A stretch of 64,000 nucleotides of DNA. Source: Haliotis asinina (lineage: Eukaryota > Mollusca > Gastropoda > Lepetellida > Haliotidae). Location: contig NC_090290.1 in the NCBI RefSeq assembly GCF_037392515.1, positions 33,129,753 through 33,193,752 of the forward strand. The letters run 5' to 3'. A program made the translations under genes and the position numbers. The notes under the pieces are model-generated. The model had not been told where the DNA came from. It did not search any database and worked only from the letters and a program-made list of their open reading frames with translations. Positions 23,860 to 35,260 of the stretch are shown here, one piece after another; position 1 is the stretch's first letter, and each line of letters begins with the position of its first letter.

Positions 23860-24561
23860 ATTTGGTGTGTAATTCACCTACTTCTGTGATGGAAGGTCCA
23901 CAACAAGGACTGTGATGGTGGAGGTATTGAGACCAACTTCAGGATGTTTTCACCTACCTCTGTGATGGATGGTCCATGACAAGGACTGTGATGGTGGAGG
24001 TATGGAGACCAGCTTGAGGATGTTTTCACCTACCTCTGTGATGGATGGTCCATGACAAGGACTGTGATGGTGGAGGTATGGAGACCAGCTTGAGGATGTT
24101 TTCACCTACCTCTGTGATGGATGGTCCATGACAAGGACTGTGATGGTGGAGGTATGGAGACCAGCTTGAGGATGTTTTCACCTACTTCTGTGATGGATGG
24201 TCCATGACAAGGACTGTGATGGTGGAGGTATTGAGACCAGCTTGAGGATGTTTTCACCTACCTCTGTGATGGATGGTCCATGACAAGGACTGTGATGGTG
24301 GAGGTATTGAGACCAACTTCAGGATGTTTTCACCTACCTCTGTGATGGATGGTCCATGACAAGGACTGTGATGGTGGAGGTATGGAGACCAGCTTGAGGA
24401 TGTTTTCACCTACCTCTGTGATGGATGGTCCATGACAAGGACTGTGATGGTGGAGGTATGGAGACCAGCTTGAGGATGTTTTCACCTACCTCTGTGATGG
24501 ATGGTCCATGACAAGGACTGTGATGGTGGAGGTATGGAGACCAGCTTGAGGATGTTTTCAC
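23860..24561. repeat. 76-bp minisatellite, about 9 copies, made from exon 7 and its donor
   Basis: A unit of 76 bp (core ctgtgatggatggtccatga) repeats about nine times. The rightmost unit is the 3' part of exon 7 of the ankyrin gene plus its donor on the minus strand (CACAGAG/GTAGGTG). Every unit therefore carries a copy of a splice donor. Because 76 is not a multiple of three, units cannot extend the frame, and read-through meets a stop at once. Diverged units continue to about 20470 on the far side of the inserted TTAA element. Confidence 0.9.
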
Positions 24562-24622
24562 GGACATTCTCTATATTGATAAGATGAGGCATCTGATGAT
24601 ATTCCATTGCTGTGAAGCCCCA
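24490..24622 (-). CDS. Ankyrin/DPY-30 gene, exon 7 (D2)
   Basis: Acceptor gtatttttcag and donor gtaggt, phase 1 out. Forty-four codons starting WGFTAMEYHQMPHLINIENV, equivalent to the other D exons, then a Ser/Pro stretch encoded by the minisatellite unit. The donor used is inferred to be the first of the nine tandem copies. Confidence 0.75.
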
Positions 24623-25039
24623 CTGAAAAATACACACTCTTACATGTCTGTTGTAGTGATTACAACACCTTATACCTTGTTTCAAGTAGTAATACAAATA
24701 GCCTCAGTGCTTTTTGTAGCTATTTACCATGAAGGATATGGATGAAAAGCTTCTTTATTACGATCAAGTGACATTTTAGTGTTGGTTCTGATACCGTTAT
24801 CAAGCAAGTGTAGGGCCTACAAGGAAACATAACTCTGTAATAAAGAAGTTTTTCATCCATATATCTTATCCTTCCTCAATGCGTAAACTTCAAAATGACT
24901 CCTGATCCTGGTTAAGGCCGGTCATGATGCTTTACAAAATATTTCAGAAAGGAAGGCCTGTAAGTTTGTGCTGGGAAGCTATGAAGGAGAATGATCATCA
25001 GGAATTTGTTCAGGGTTTCTTTGTGTGTAACAGACTCAC

Positions 25040-25141
25040 CAGATCAGGGATATCAGCCTCGGCACCAAGATCTTGTAGTGTGGTGTACATCTGACCATTG
25101 TCGTCCACACAGGCAGCATAGTGCAATGCTGTGCGCTGCAT
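25040..25141 (-). CDS. Ankyrin/DPY-30 gene, exon 6 (C2)
   Basis: Thirty-four codons, phase 0, acceptor cacatctag and donor gtgagt. Reads MQRTALHYAACVDDNGQMYT then a GAEADIPDL end, the second C exon. MQRT replaces the TGRT of the others. Confidence 0.85.
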
Positions 25142-25691
25142 CTAGATGTGAACAGAGGATAGGACTGTTTTACTACATCATCACCAGGATCAAAGTTTGT
25201 GGCTACATGTCAGAGACTGAAGATGTGGTAAATTAGAATGACACACATGCGGTCAAATCCAGAATCATACCTTATATAAATTTTATGTGCTCTGTGTTAG
25301 TTTTGGGAAAAAGCAAATCCAAACAAAGAGTTCATCACATCTAACAGTTCTAGATAATAACAGTTAAGATTTTCTATTTAAGTTCTATTTTGGTAACAGT
25401 AATACATGTATGTACCAGAAAACATGTTACAGTCTTGAGGTAATATCATCCCATATGTGTTCAAGTTGAAATTTCATGGTCACATGTGCATCAGATTAAC
25501 TTTTATGATCACGAAAGTTCCTGATCACACATGTAGATGAGATAGATCTATTTGATCATGTGCATGAGATGTATTTTCATGGTCACATTTGTGGGCAAGA
25601 TGAACACTCATAATGTGCGTGAGATTGAATTTTGTGATCAGATATGTAGCCATGTTGGAAGTATGTCATCACATTGAAGGGCTGAACTTAC

Positions 25692-25913
25692 ATGGTCACA
25701 TATATCTATGGCATGAATGAAGGTGTTGAGGAGTAGAGTGACAGCTCTCCTGCAGCGAAAGATGACCGCTTTGTGTAGCGATGGAAGACCGGTCTGGTCA
25801 CATGACTCCAGGAGCTGTATGTTCGTTATTTCTGTCTCCTCACTGTTCAAATATTGCTGAATACGACTGATATCCGATATTATCACATATCTGTGAAATG
25901 CAGCGATTGTGTC
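25692..25913 (-). CDS. Ankyrin/DPY-30 gene, exon 5 (B2)
   Basis: Seventy-four codons, phase 0, seven longer than the other B exons because of an insertion (NSEETEITNIQ region) before CDQTGLPSLHKAVIF. It ends CDH before gtaagt. Confidence 0.87.
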
Positions 25914-26778
25914 CTGAAGACAAAAAATGTCACTATTACTACAAGGGAACATTTTGTTTGTTTTTGACACATAAGTAACAACATGATCACAGTCTTTAGT
26001 AAGTTTATGATGTACTGGTGTGAACTTTCATTTTTTTGTTACCAATTTTATGTATGCTGCACACAAAAAATTCAAATTGTACACAGTAAGTAAGCTTGCA
26101 TGGAAACTTCATTAATAAGTATTACGATTATATCATGGCCTCTCTGCTTCAGGTGAGAAGAAAGCCGATAATAATACTGATACTTTCAGAAAAATCATAA
26201 AACTCTTCTTCAGTAAAGCCTTCCAGTGACTCTTCATTTTCCTGGTACATAGGGTCTCAGCACCATGCATTCGTGTGTGGACACTGGCACTTTATAAACA
26301 TGCCTATTATTATACTAATACAACTACAGCAGTTGGCCATAACTGAGTCATCATTAGTGAAATTCCCAGAGATGTGCAAGTTAATTAACTCTTGCAAGAA
26401 TAATTTTCATAAATTGAGTTTCGGTCGAATTGCTTTCAATACTAATACCTACCAGCTGGGAAGTTATCTCAGCTACATACACATTATCTCCATTCAGTTT
26501 TATTATTAAGATTATTAAGAAAACTGCAGTATTTTTAACAACATATATTTGACATATCAGTCAGGTTTAACATGACTGCCTATGGGATAGATTAAAAGTA
26601 ACTTATGCTGTACTTAATCGGGTGTCATTCGATAACTAGTAAATGGAAATATGAAAGAAATTATATATACATAGTCAAATGTAATTGAATAACAGCACCC
26701 AAGGTGACAGCTGCCAAACTTGTTCCTTCCAGTGTATTGATAATTCCTTGAAGGGGATCACCCATAAGCAGGTCTTAC

Positions 26779-27543
26779 CTGTATATCATTAACAGCATTC
26801 AAAAAATCTTTGGATTCCTGTGGCAATTCTGAAATAAATGTATCAAAAATTTCATGTGGCCAAGCACACCAGCCATTGACAACTAATGTTCGCATTAGAG
26901 TTATTTCCCCCGAGATGAGTGGTCGTAGAATATATTTTTGTATTTCCCTGATGATGTCATGGGGAGCTGATGACACAACTGCCAGATCCAAAGCAGTCAG
27001 CCCATCAGCGTCACGCACTGTAATGTCAATGTAACCAAGCAACAGCCTAATGATGACCCTGTGGGAGCTGTGAGCAACAGCCAGGTGGAGATAACTCCAT
27101 CCTTCCAGACTTCTCAGCTGTGTATTGACATTACTGTGAAGTAAATGTGTAACCTCCTTCTGATCACTCATGATGATAGCTTCATACAGACCAGTGTCTT
27201 CAAACACATCATGGCTCGGATGCCTCCAGCTGGACTTGAAGAAGGAATGGATCGGAATAATGTTGACCAGGGTGCGCCATTTGGCCATGAGATCTCGGTT
27301 CCGTGATTGTCTTCTCAAGTATGAAGGTGAGCATGCTGGACTGCTGTTGCGGCGGACAAGTGGTGAACGTACAATGCGGACTGTGTCGGGCAGGGAGTTG
27401 GTGTCCTTGGCAGACATCATTGCTGTTAGACTGAAGCAGTTGTTAATCCGTTTCCGTTTCTGGAGAACCCGCACGTGTCTCTGTACATCCTGGATCTTCA
27501 GGACATCTATAGTGTTTTTGTAGAACTGAGGAGACAGGTCATG
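26779..27543 (-). CDS. Ankyrin/DPY-30 gene, exon 4 (D1 fused to A2)
   Basis: 255 codons, phase 0, acceptor tgtttacag and donor gtaaga. It starts HDLSPQFYKNTIDVLKIQDV (D-type), passes through a basic Ser/Arg-rich linker, and continues as an A block: FEDTGLYEAI, two ankyrin units (EGWSYLHLAVAHSS, DGLTALDLAVVSS) and LMRTLVVNGWCAWPHEIF. The fusion of D and A in one exon is direct evidence that the repeated sets belong to one protein. Confidence 0.9.
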
Positions 27544-29189
27544 CTGTAAACAGATGTTTGGAAGCAGTTTTAGGTCTGAAGGCTACGGCAATCATAAATG
27601 CTCAGGTGAGGGTAGTTATGGTGATTGTTTTTATACCCATTGTTGTGACAATTATCTGAACTTCTGGTGCTTATACTAACATGCCCTTTAGACTGAAAGA
27701 AACATGTTTAAGCATTTTCTTTATATCTATTCTCACTGAATGTTGTAAGTCATTGGCACAGCCCAAACAACTAAAAATGCAAGTGTACTTAGTTTTTATA
27801 GTGCAAGCTACTTCCCTGTCTATAACACTAAGAGTTTAATTGTATCATCAGTTAGCAGGATATATATGTAATGTTAACATATTCTTGTCATAACACTGGT
27901 TATTACTGGACTTAATTCTAGTTTGGGCCTTCATTTTCATTACTCATACAATTGCAACAGATCCATTGAGATGAATGGCAGTGAAAACAAGGGAAGTCAA
28001 AATATGACTTGATGTATATTCTCCATCCACCTTCGCATCCACTATTGTCTCATAAATATGAATTTGTATTGTTCACTTTCCAGTTAATGAATGGACATAG
28101 TCCATGACAATTATTACCCAGTCCCCAGAGCAGTGCGCACTTGAATTTCATTCTCAGCTCCCTGGGGAGTATACATCACCTTCTAGAAAGTTAAGTCTAA
28201 CATTACCCTCTCATAATCATTTCACTGATAGACATATTTTTAACAAATGCTAGGAGACACCACATATGGTACATGTGTTGAAGTGCAGGGCAGGACTGAT
28301 GCTATGAAAACCATCCAGAGCCAAGCTGTTGAATATATAGTCACCCACCCAACAACATGCTGTGGTTGACTAGTTAGACTAATGCTTAGTCTCTCAATAT
28401 ATAATTTTGATTGTAACAAACAAACCTATTTAAACTGAAAAGGAGCCAAGGCTGACCAGAGATGGAAAACCTGGGGAAATCTAGACTTGCTTTATTTAGA
28501 ACCTCAGCACTGCATGGAGGACTAGGTTTTAGGGCAAATAATGTGGTTCAAGGACTGTGAGACAGAATACTGTCTTGTGAACTGTTCACTGCACTAAGGA
28601 CCACATACCACCATTATTAACTCTGCTTCCACTTTATCGAGACCTTATTCAACACCTGATCCTGTAATTACAGTGTAAGCATCCTATAGGAGATGACTTG
28701 CTGACATCAGACTGACTTGAAGGACTTTCATGTGTATCTAGAGCACCTGGTCACCTTGGACATGAAATATGCATCAGCTGGGCTGGTAATATAACTACTT
28801 ATCAGTACCTGAAGACAGTAATGGGAAATTTATGCTTGTCCCAAAGAGCTTCCTGGAATGAGAAGTTGTCTGTCAGTGTTCAGACACCAGTGCCTGCAGC
28901 CGTGTCACATTTTTTTTTCAGATGAGTCGAAACCTTTGCAGTTCTTACAGACCAGAGCAAAAGGCTGAAATGTACACTCAAAAAAAATAACTTAAACGAA
29001 AGAAGTGTTTGGCTGAAAATTAATTGGTGAGGTGATTAATATATGTGGACGTAAACTTACAGTAAGATCTGCAGAAAATGTAATGGTGGAACCTGGGTGC
29101 TGTGTAAGCAGATATATGAGTAAGAGCAGTAAATCATCTAGTTGTGGAGACATACAGCCCATGTGGCTAGCACAAGTCTGTGTACTCAC
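27544..29189 (-). other. Intron 3 of the ankyrin/DPY-30 gene
   Basis: This 1.6-kb interval has phase-0 borders. No gene, array or element was recognised in it. Confidence 0.5.
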
Positions 29190-29288
29190 TAGATCAGTGA
29201 CTTGGTCATCAGCCCCAGCCTCCTGGAGCAGGGTGTACAGGTAGCCATCTTGAATACAGGCAGCATAGTGAAGAGCAGTTCGTCCTGT
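29190..29288 (-). CDS. Ankyrin/DPY-30 gene, exon 3 (C1)
   Basis: Thirty-three codons, phase 0, acceptor gtattccag and donor gtgagt. Reads TGRTALHYAACIQDGYLYTL then QEAGADDQVTDL, the first C exon. Confidence 0.88.
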
Positions 29289-29384
29289 CTGGAATACACA
29301 CAATATATATGCATCATTTTTGCGTCCATAGAGTGTGTTAGAAAGTGTTACATGGAGTATAACTGGCCTGGGAAGGTTACCTAC

Positions 29385-29585
29385 ATGATCAGTGACAGTG
29401 AGTGTGGTGGGGTACTCCTTTACAAGATATTCCACAATGGTGTTTCTCTGGAAGATGACAGCCTTCTGCAGTGGGGGATGTCCTGTCCTGTCACACGCTA
29501 CAGCCAGTTGATGGTGGGTGAGGAAGTGCTGTAGGTCCATCAAACTGTTCCTCTGAATGCTGTGGTGAACTTTTTCCACCTTCAC
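29385..29585 (-). CDS. Ankyrin/DPY-30 gene, exon 2 (B1)
   Basis: Sixty-seven codons, phase 0, acceptor ctctgcccag. Contains CDRTGHPPLQKAVIFQRNTI and ends TDH before gtaggt. A competing donor four bases downstream (gtaacc) would break the frame. Confidence 0.87.
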
Positions 29586-29686
29586 CTGGGCAGAGAGATA
29601 ACATTCAAAGGACAGTATTCTGAAACAGCTGTACTGATAATTATTTGCCATGAGAATTTTTGAACATATAGGAGTTCACATGAGTT

Positions 29687-29781
29687 CAATTTGTGAAGCC
29701 CATTTCTGGTGTCCCCCAGCGTGGTTTTGCTGGAATATTACTAAAAGCGATATAAACCTAAACTAACTCACTCTCTCACTC
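29687..29781 (+). repeat. SINE family 1, 3' part
   Basis: tgtgaagcccatttctggtg, then a short body and a ctaaactaactcactctctc tail. It lies in intron 1 of the ankyrin gene. Confidence 0.8.
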
Positions 29782-29960
29782 ATGATTGTACATAAATGCC
29801 CATCCTGTTAAGTCACATGCATCTAGCTAATGGTATCGTGTTTCTAAAGATGTATTTGTTGAATATATTGGTGGGGTAACTAGATTTATTTTGTGAACAT
29901 ACAGAATTCTTTTAAGAATGAACATGTGACCAGCGACATCAGACAATGAGAATGAAGATA

Positions 29961-30055
29961 ACACAACGTTTCGGAGTTAATGCTTACTCCTTCATCAGCA
30001 TTAACTCCGAAACGTTGTGTTCTCTCATAAAGAAGTTGATATCCATAAAATCTTC
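29961..30055. mobile_element. Hairpin element with cgtttcggagttaatgct arms
   Basis: A 24-bp arm at 29961-29984 (acacaacgtttcggagttaa plus tgct) is exactly reversed at 29997-30020, separated by 12 bp. The segment aaagaagttgatatccataaa (30030) ties it to the ggataacaacttctt MITE family. A related phrase, gccgaaacgtcgcactcatt, occurs near 48720. Confidence 0.65.
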
Positions 30056-30193
30056 ATTCTTATGTATTTACACTTCTAAATGACATTCAAAGACTTGATC
30101 AGACAATGACTCCAACCTGTTTACAATAGTATCTAAGAGACAACAACTATTCGTTCAGGCTATTTTCTGTGAGCAGTGACAAAATGTACCCAC

Positions 30194-30613
30194 CATAAAG
30201 TCTGGGAGCCTTTTGAAGAATTTGACTATATCCAGTTTGACATCCTGGATGTGGTCCACATCCACTGGCCAGGCATCCCAGCCCTGCAGCATGAGGTGCT
30301 CCAAGGGGCGCTCATCCTTCCCCAAAACTAGGAAACCAACATGGCGCAAGATCATTTCCTGGATGTGTGTCTTCTCGTACAGACATGCCACGTCCAAAGC
30401 TGTGTCAGCATTTTCATCCCGGAAGCTGATGTCTATGTGTGCCAAGAGTTGCTTTATCAATTCTGACTGAGCTCCTTGGCTGACAGCAGCATGCAGGTAG
30501 GACTGTCCGTCTCTCCCACGGAGGTTAGCATTCTGTTCCCGTAGTAGTTTCTTCAAACCCGGCAGATCATTGTCCAGTAGCGCCTGGTATATGTCTGTGT
30601 CCTCTATGTCCAT
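30194..30613 (-). CDS. Ankyrin/DPY-30 gene, exon 1 (A1, start)
   Basis: ATG at 30613 is preceded by an in-frame TAA a few codons upstream, which fixes the start in this exon. 140 codons, donor gtgggt, phase 0. MDIEDTDIYQALLDNDLPGL leads into two ankyrin units (DGQSYLHAAVSQGA; ENADTALDVACLYE) and then LEHLMLQGWDAWPVDVDHIQ and a helix ending RLPDFM. No signal peptide or membrane segment is present, so the product is cytoplasmic or ciliary by inference. The B to D exons follow in the same order as in sets 2 to 4. Confidence 0.88.
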
Positions 30614-33600
30614 GACAGTGGCAGTTTATCTAATGCCCATGGGAAAGAGATCTGACCGACAATTTGATCCAGGTCTTATCTGTTTTCAAGCTCTTCTCAG
30701 ACCTATGAGCATTTACTTCGATGGAGGGTACACCTGAAGTATTGCTATTGATGCTTGTTTTGTTGTTTTTTTCCTCCAGAGATTTAGCTTCTTTCCTCTC
30801 AAGAAGTTGTGAAGTTGGAGGAAAGTTTCAGCAAAAGATACTGGAAAAGAGAACAAGAGAATAGAGTAAACAATTTACATGGATTTTCACAAAGTAGTTT
30901 TTTGGCAATAAACACATGGTGCACAGAGAAGGATAGAAATAAGTGAATGTTGAATCTAGCTGGCTTATGTTAGTTGTTATCATGGTGTACTAAGAAGATG
31001 AGAGTCAACGTTAAATAATTATGACTCAAACATCCTACTGTATGTTATCCATATAAACTAGCCTCTTAACACAAGCATAAATTTCTGTTGAAAAGTACAT
31101 TTTGATTTAAGATGGCTCATATTATAAAAGGTGAAATCCTGAAAAAAAAATATAATACATTGTTATTAGTGATAGACCACAGTGTTTCACAAAAAAAAAA
31201 AACCAGTTGTACAGAAAGACCCTCATTGTTGTAACCACAGACATGCTGACAAAGCTTTTCCTGTTACACTTGGTTAGAGCCACATTGTTCTAACCTTCAA
31301 GGTGAATGTACTCCTGTCCACTCACAGGTAATGGTCAATACATTGAACCATTATATAGGATGAATTGTCTGTCATCACGTAAACCATTATGGGAGACCAG
31401 ACATGGGTCAATCAGCAAGTTCATTCAAACCTTTGATTGCCCAGTCTGTCTGTAAACACAAATTTTATGTCCAGCAATCTAGCGGTTAATTACCCTAGCT
31501 ACAGACAGAAGATGTCTCAGTTTAACATTAATCACCAACAACGATCGTGAGATGGAGCCTCTCTGTGGACACCATATTGTGGAGCATGGTCCCCTTTTAA
31601 CTATACAATAGTCAACGTCTTGCTGCCATTGTACAAAATAACTTAAGTACAAAGACTGGGTAAAGTATGGAAGTTACAGTTACCTTAGCACTAAGAGCAG
31701 TCTGAGCTGTGAGATCTGCTGGTACCCTTCTAACTTCCACCAGCTGTCCAACATCTTAGTGTCAACTCAGAACACTGACCAGCATGTGAATCCTGCACAA
31801 CTAATGTAGCTACCATTTACCTGTGAAACTGCCGTCCCAGTTGTTGTCGGAGGAGGATGAACCAGACAGCACATTATGAGGAATCTCCTGACAGCCTTAA
31901 ACATCTTGTATTGATCTGCCACAAAGTGACGCCCTATCAATCCTTTCCTGACACTGTTAAGCAGATCTGAGCTCAAACAACATGGAATTAATTATCTAAT
32001 GGCTGTCCTCAATACCATATCCGATTATCAGGATTAATTGATACTAGGGGATTTTGTGCTGCATTTGATTCCTAGGCTTATGCAATATGCCAAGTTATTA
32101 GCATGTTGGTAGGAGTTGATAAACTTTATCGGTGTCGTAACACCTGAAAGTTATTGGTGGCATTAAACTGCCATTGCTGCCTCATCAGGTTCATCATCTT
32201 CATCCTCGCTCAGCAATCAGACATTCATGGTGTAATTTTTTAATGAAGAGATTTGGCATCACTCAGTTGTATCATGAAACATAATGAGAATTCATCCATA
32301 CGTGAACAGGGTTTGTTCAGGCTAGAAAATAACTTGAATTGAGGTCTTGAAAACTAGTGAATGTGGAGTGAAAAATCTTTGACAGTTCTTAGCCAGACCT
32401 TAGATGCTCTGTCACCAAGATCAGCGAAGATGGATGACAGAGGAAATGCACAGGACCTGAAGGAGTTGTGAAGGACTACAAGCCCTGCCTTCATCAGTGT
32501 AGACTAATGTTTACCTATGAATATGTATCTTTTCAATATTAAGTTGAAAAGAGCCCAAGTGAGATGGAAGGTCAGCACCTGAGGAAAATGTAGACTTTTT
32601 TTTTCATTATTTCACTTCGTGCAAAGTCAGTACAGAGAAAAGTCCACTCCTTCCAGACATTTCCTGGAATGTTTATGTTGATCTTACAGCTGTACAAAGA
32701 ATATGAAATTAAGTAAATAGATAATATCTTCAGATAAAAGGATTTGGCATGAAAGTCAGTATTGGAGGAATTATGGTACACTACATTATCTTTGAGTAGT
32801 AAACTTCTAAATCATATGTATATTTGCTAGTCTTGATTTGAAAATATTGTATTTTGTGATAGTTATGATACAGTTGAGCACATCATTTCTACAGTGAATG
32901 TTAGACAGACTGGCTCAAATGCAGAAGACATTGGCACAATATACATTTAAATTTCACATCACAGCAGAATTGATATAACATCAGACATATTGTTATGGTA
33001 CATTAATTTTGGCTTGTCAAGAAAACTGAAGTTGTTTTTGCATATGTGGAATTGTATAGCTTTCTAAGGGTTGGAGTGAGGGAAACTGTAGAACTAGCAT
33101 AGATAGCAACAATGTATTTATAAGTCTGGTGTCGTGCAACCAGCACACCATGATGGTTTATTCACGCAGTTGTTACTGGTATTTACTCCATAATACTGTT
33201 CTCACGAGTGTTGTCATAGAAACATGACAACAAGCTGATCCTCCCAGTATACATTATCACTGAACATCACAAGCAGGTTAATTATTGAACACATCTAAAC
33301 TTCCCTGTCGACTCTCAGTTCCCTCGGCCTGTGTTTACTCCAGTAAACACATCAGTGGTAATTGTCGGCATGAGATTGTTTTAGTGAGCATGAGAGTTGT
33401 TTTTATACCTGATTAGTCATTCACATTGCTTTTGGAAATGGATTGTTACATTCAGAGATAAAATAGCTTGTTGAAATGTGAATTATTTAGTATGTATTAT
33501 CTCAGCTTCCATGCACATGTACCAAGTGTTGTCATGCTGATGTGCTTCTACTGTCTAATTGCAGTCATACTTTTTTTTCAGCTTAAACATATGTGTTGGT

Positions 33601-34099
33601 TGGTGTTTATTAGAGATTTTTCAATGGCTTGAATGAGACTATTGTGGTATATGTCAGATCTGTTTCTATACTCAGTCCTGTTTCTGTATTTTGTGTGAAC
33701 AAGAATAGCAGTGCATGTGTTGGAGTATTTTCTGTGTCTATGGATTGTTGTTTTCACCTGTAAAGTTGAGATGACATCTATTGAAGGCTAAGTAGGTTAA
33801 CATGACCTTGAGTTACCTGTATCAGATCTGGTCAGTTGGATCCAGAGTTTCAGGTATCCAGTGACTGACAGAAAAACGATGGAAGTTGTTCCAAGTATGG
33901 AACACAATAAGTAGTCCAGGGCATGCGATGAAAGCTGAATATGTTCCGTTCTTTATTCATCTGTGAGAACTACTTGAGTCCACTGACTTGAACACCTCGA
34001 GCCTCATTTGTAGCACAGTTTGTGTTGTGACCTTTGGTCTTATATTCTAGCTTTCAAGGCTGAACAGAAGTCTACCTGACTATGGCCAAAGGCTGTTTA
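30614..34099. other. Region upstream of the ankyrin gene, no clear gene
   Basis: About 3.5 kb of intron sequence of the CCDC34-like gene and presumed 5' flank of the ankyrin gene. Apart from one exon-like segment (31821-31966) no coding or repeat feature was recognised. Confidence 0.4.
31821..31966 (-). other. Possible 5' exon of the ankyrin gene
   Basis: An open segment lies between an acceptor-like gagctcag and a good donor (TTTCACAG/gtaaat), containing an ATG (MFKAVRRFLIMCCLVH). It could be an upstream, mostly untranslated exon of the ankyrin/DPY-30 gene. It cannot extend the protein because a stop lies just before the exon-1 ATG. It may be chance. Confidence 0.22.
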
Positions 34100-34320
34100 A
34101 ACCCGCGAAGATCTGGGTTAGAACTGATCTTCAGTAACCCATGTTTGTCATAAGAGGCCACTAACAGGATCAAGTGGTCAGGCTCGCTGACTTGGTTGAC
34201 ACGTCATTGGTTCCCAACTGCTCATGCTGTTGTTCACAGGATTGTGTGGTCCAGACTGGATTGATTATAGACCGCCATATAGCTAAAATATAGTGGAGTG
34301 TGGCGTTTATCAACAAACAA
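34100..34320 (+). repeat. SINE family 2 copy
   Basis: Contains gatcttcagtaacccatgtt, gtggtcaggctcgctgactt, ggttgacacgtcattggttc and gtggtccagactggattgat, with a decayed tail (gagtgtggcgtttatcaaca). Confidence 0.8.
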
Positions 34321-34599
34321 GAACACAGGATCCTTAGGTTGGTGGTAGACCATCTATCTGCAATCATGATGTCATGGTCTTGCTGGATATTGTTTGAGGG
34401 AAGAGGCTCCCAATATCCCATGCTTATAGCATATGACTCAGCACTTACACACATTTAGCGCATTTACACTTCAGTATGACCACAATGTAGACTACAGTGT
34501 TAAACAACAGTCACTGGAATATACAATTTGTCATAACAATTTTGAAACTTACGTGCAAGTGGTAACATATCTGCCACAAGGCATCATGCGTTCCCCGAA

Positions 34600-35260
34600 C
34601 ATTTCCTGTAAACATTTCCACCACCTGGGCTGGTAGATGTGCACTCCCCTTTAACAATTGTGACAGATAATCCACAACTCACAATGCATCTTCAGAACCC
34701 CTTTCTGTAAAACCTGTCACCACCTGGACTGCTAGAAGGTCACTCATCTCTAATGATGGTGACAGTTCAGCCACAACTTAACATATTCTTGCGAACATCT
34801 TCCTGTATAAATGTCACAAGCTCCGCATGTAGGTGTCGAATCTCAGCTAGCGATGGTGGCAGTTCAGTCACAACTTAACATGTTCTCGAGAACATCTCCC
34901 TGTATAAATGTCACAAGCTCCGCATGTAGTTGTTGAATCTCCACTAGTGATGGTGACAGTTCACTCGCAATGAACCATGTTCTCGAGAACACTTTTCTAT
35001 GTAAATGTCACAACCTCTGCATGTAGTTGTCTACTGTCCACTAACGATGGTGATAGATCACTTGCAACGAACCATGTTCTCGAGAACACTTTCCTGTATA
35101 AATGTCACAACCTCCGTGTGTAGTTGTCGAATTTCCACTAACGATGGTGACAGTTTACTTTCGAAGCACACCATCTCTAGGACTCCTCACAGTATAAACT
35201 GTTACAACCGAGCCAGATAGATATCTCCCAACTAATGGTGGATGTCATCTGTGTCGACTG
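34600..35260. repeat. 97-bp satellite, about six copies, with gttctcgagaac palindrome
   Basis: The palindrome word tgttctcgagaaca starts at 34881, 34978 and 35075, giving a 97-bp period. Outer copies are diverged. Each unit also holds tataaatgtcacaa(g/c)ctcc and (a/g)atggtgacagtt. Confidence 0.88.

Larger units (their letters stand above)
17198..24489 (-). other. Intron 7 of the ankyrin/DPY-30 gene
   Basis: This 7.3-kb intron joins phase-1 exons. It contains, from right to left, the 76-bp splice-donor minisatellite, the 3.2-kb TTAA element inserted in older array units, a short in-frame 45/48-bp repeat, a SINE, and a 20-bp-class array at 19.5-20.2 kb. The stretch 17198-19480 shows no gene or clear repeat. 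Confidence 0.65.
11923..30613 (-). other. Gene span: modular ankyrin-repeat protein with DPY-30 motif (19 coding exons)
   Basis: Nineteen minus-strand exons with consensus borders join without a frame break into 4155 nt (1384 amino acids plus stop). The layout is a repeated exon set. A is a 140-residue ankyrin block plus a GWDAW-type helical segment. B is about 67 residues with TGxxPLQKAVxF. C is about 33 residues with TGRTALHYAA and GADD. D is a short linker. Sets 1 to 3 are complete; set 4 follows a DPY-30 motif exon and a coiled-coil exon and ends with TGA at 11923. DPY-30/DYDC motifs are docking helices found in chromatin and radial-spoke/AKAP-type complexes, and testis DYDC1 has the same motif-plus-coiled-coil layout, so a ciliary or sperm scaffold is a reasonable inference. 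I do not recognise a named orthologue. An alternative is two genes, with a second start at Met in exon 8. Confidence 0.75.

Noticed and set aside
23860..24561. CRISPR-like regular repeats
   Set aside because: Units are contiguous without unique spacers and the DNA is clearly eukaryotic; it is a minisatellite.
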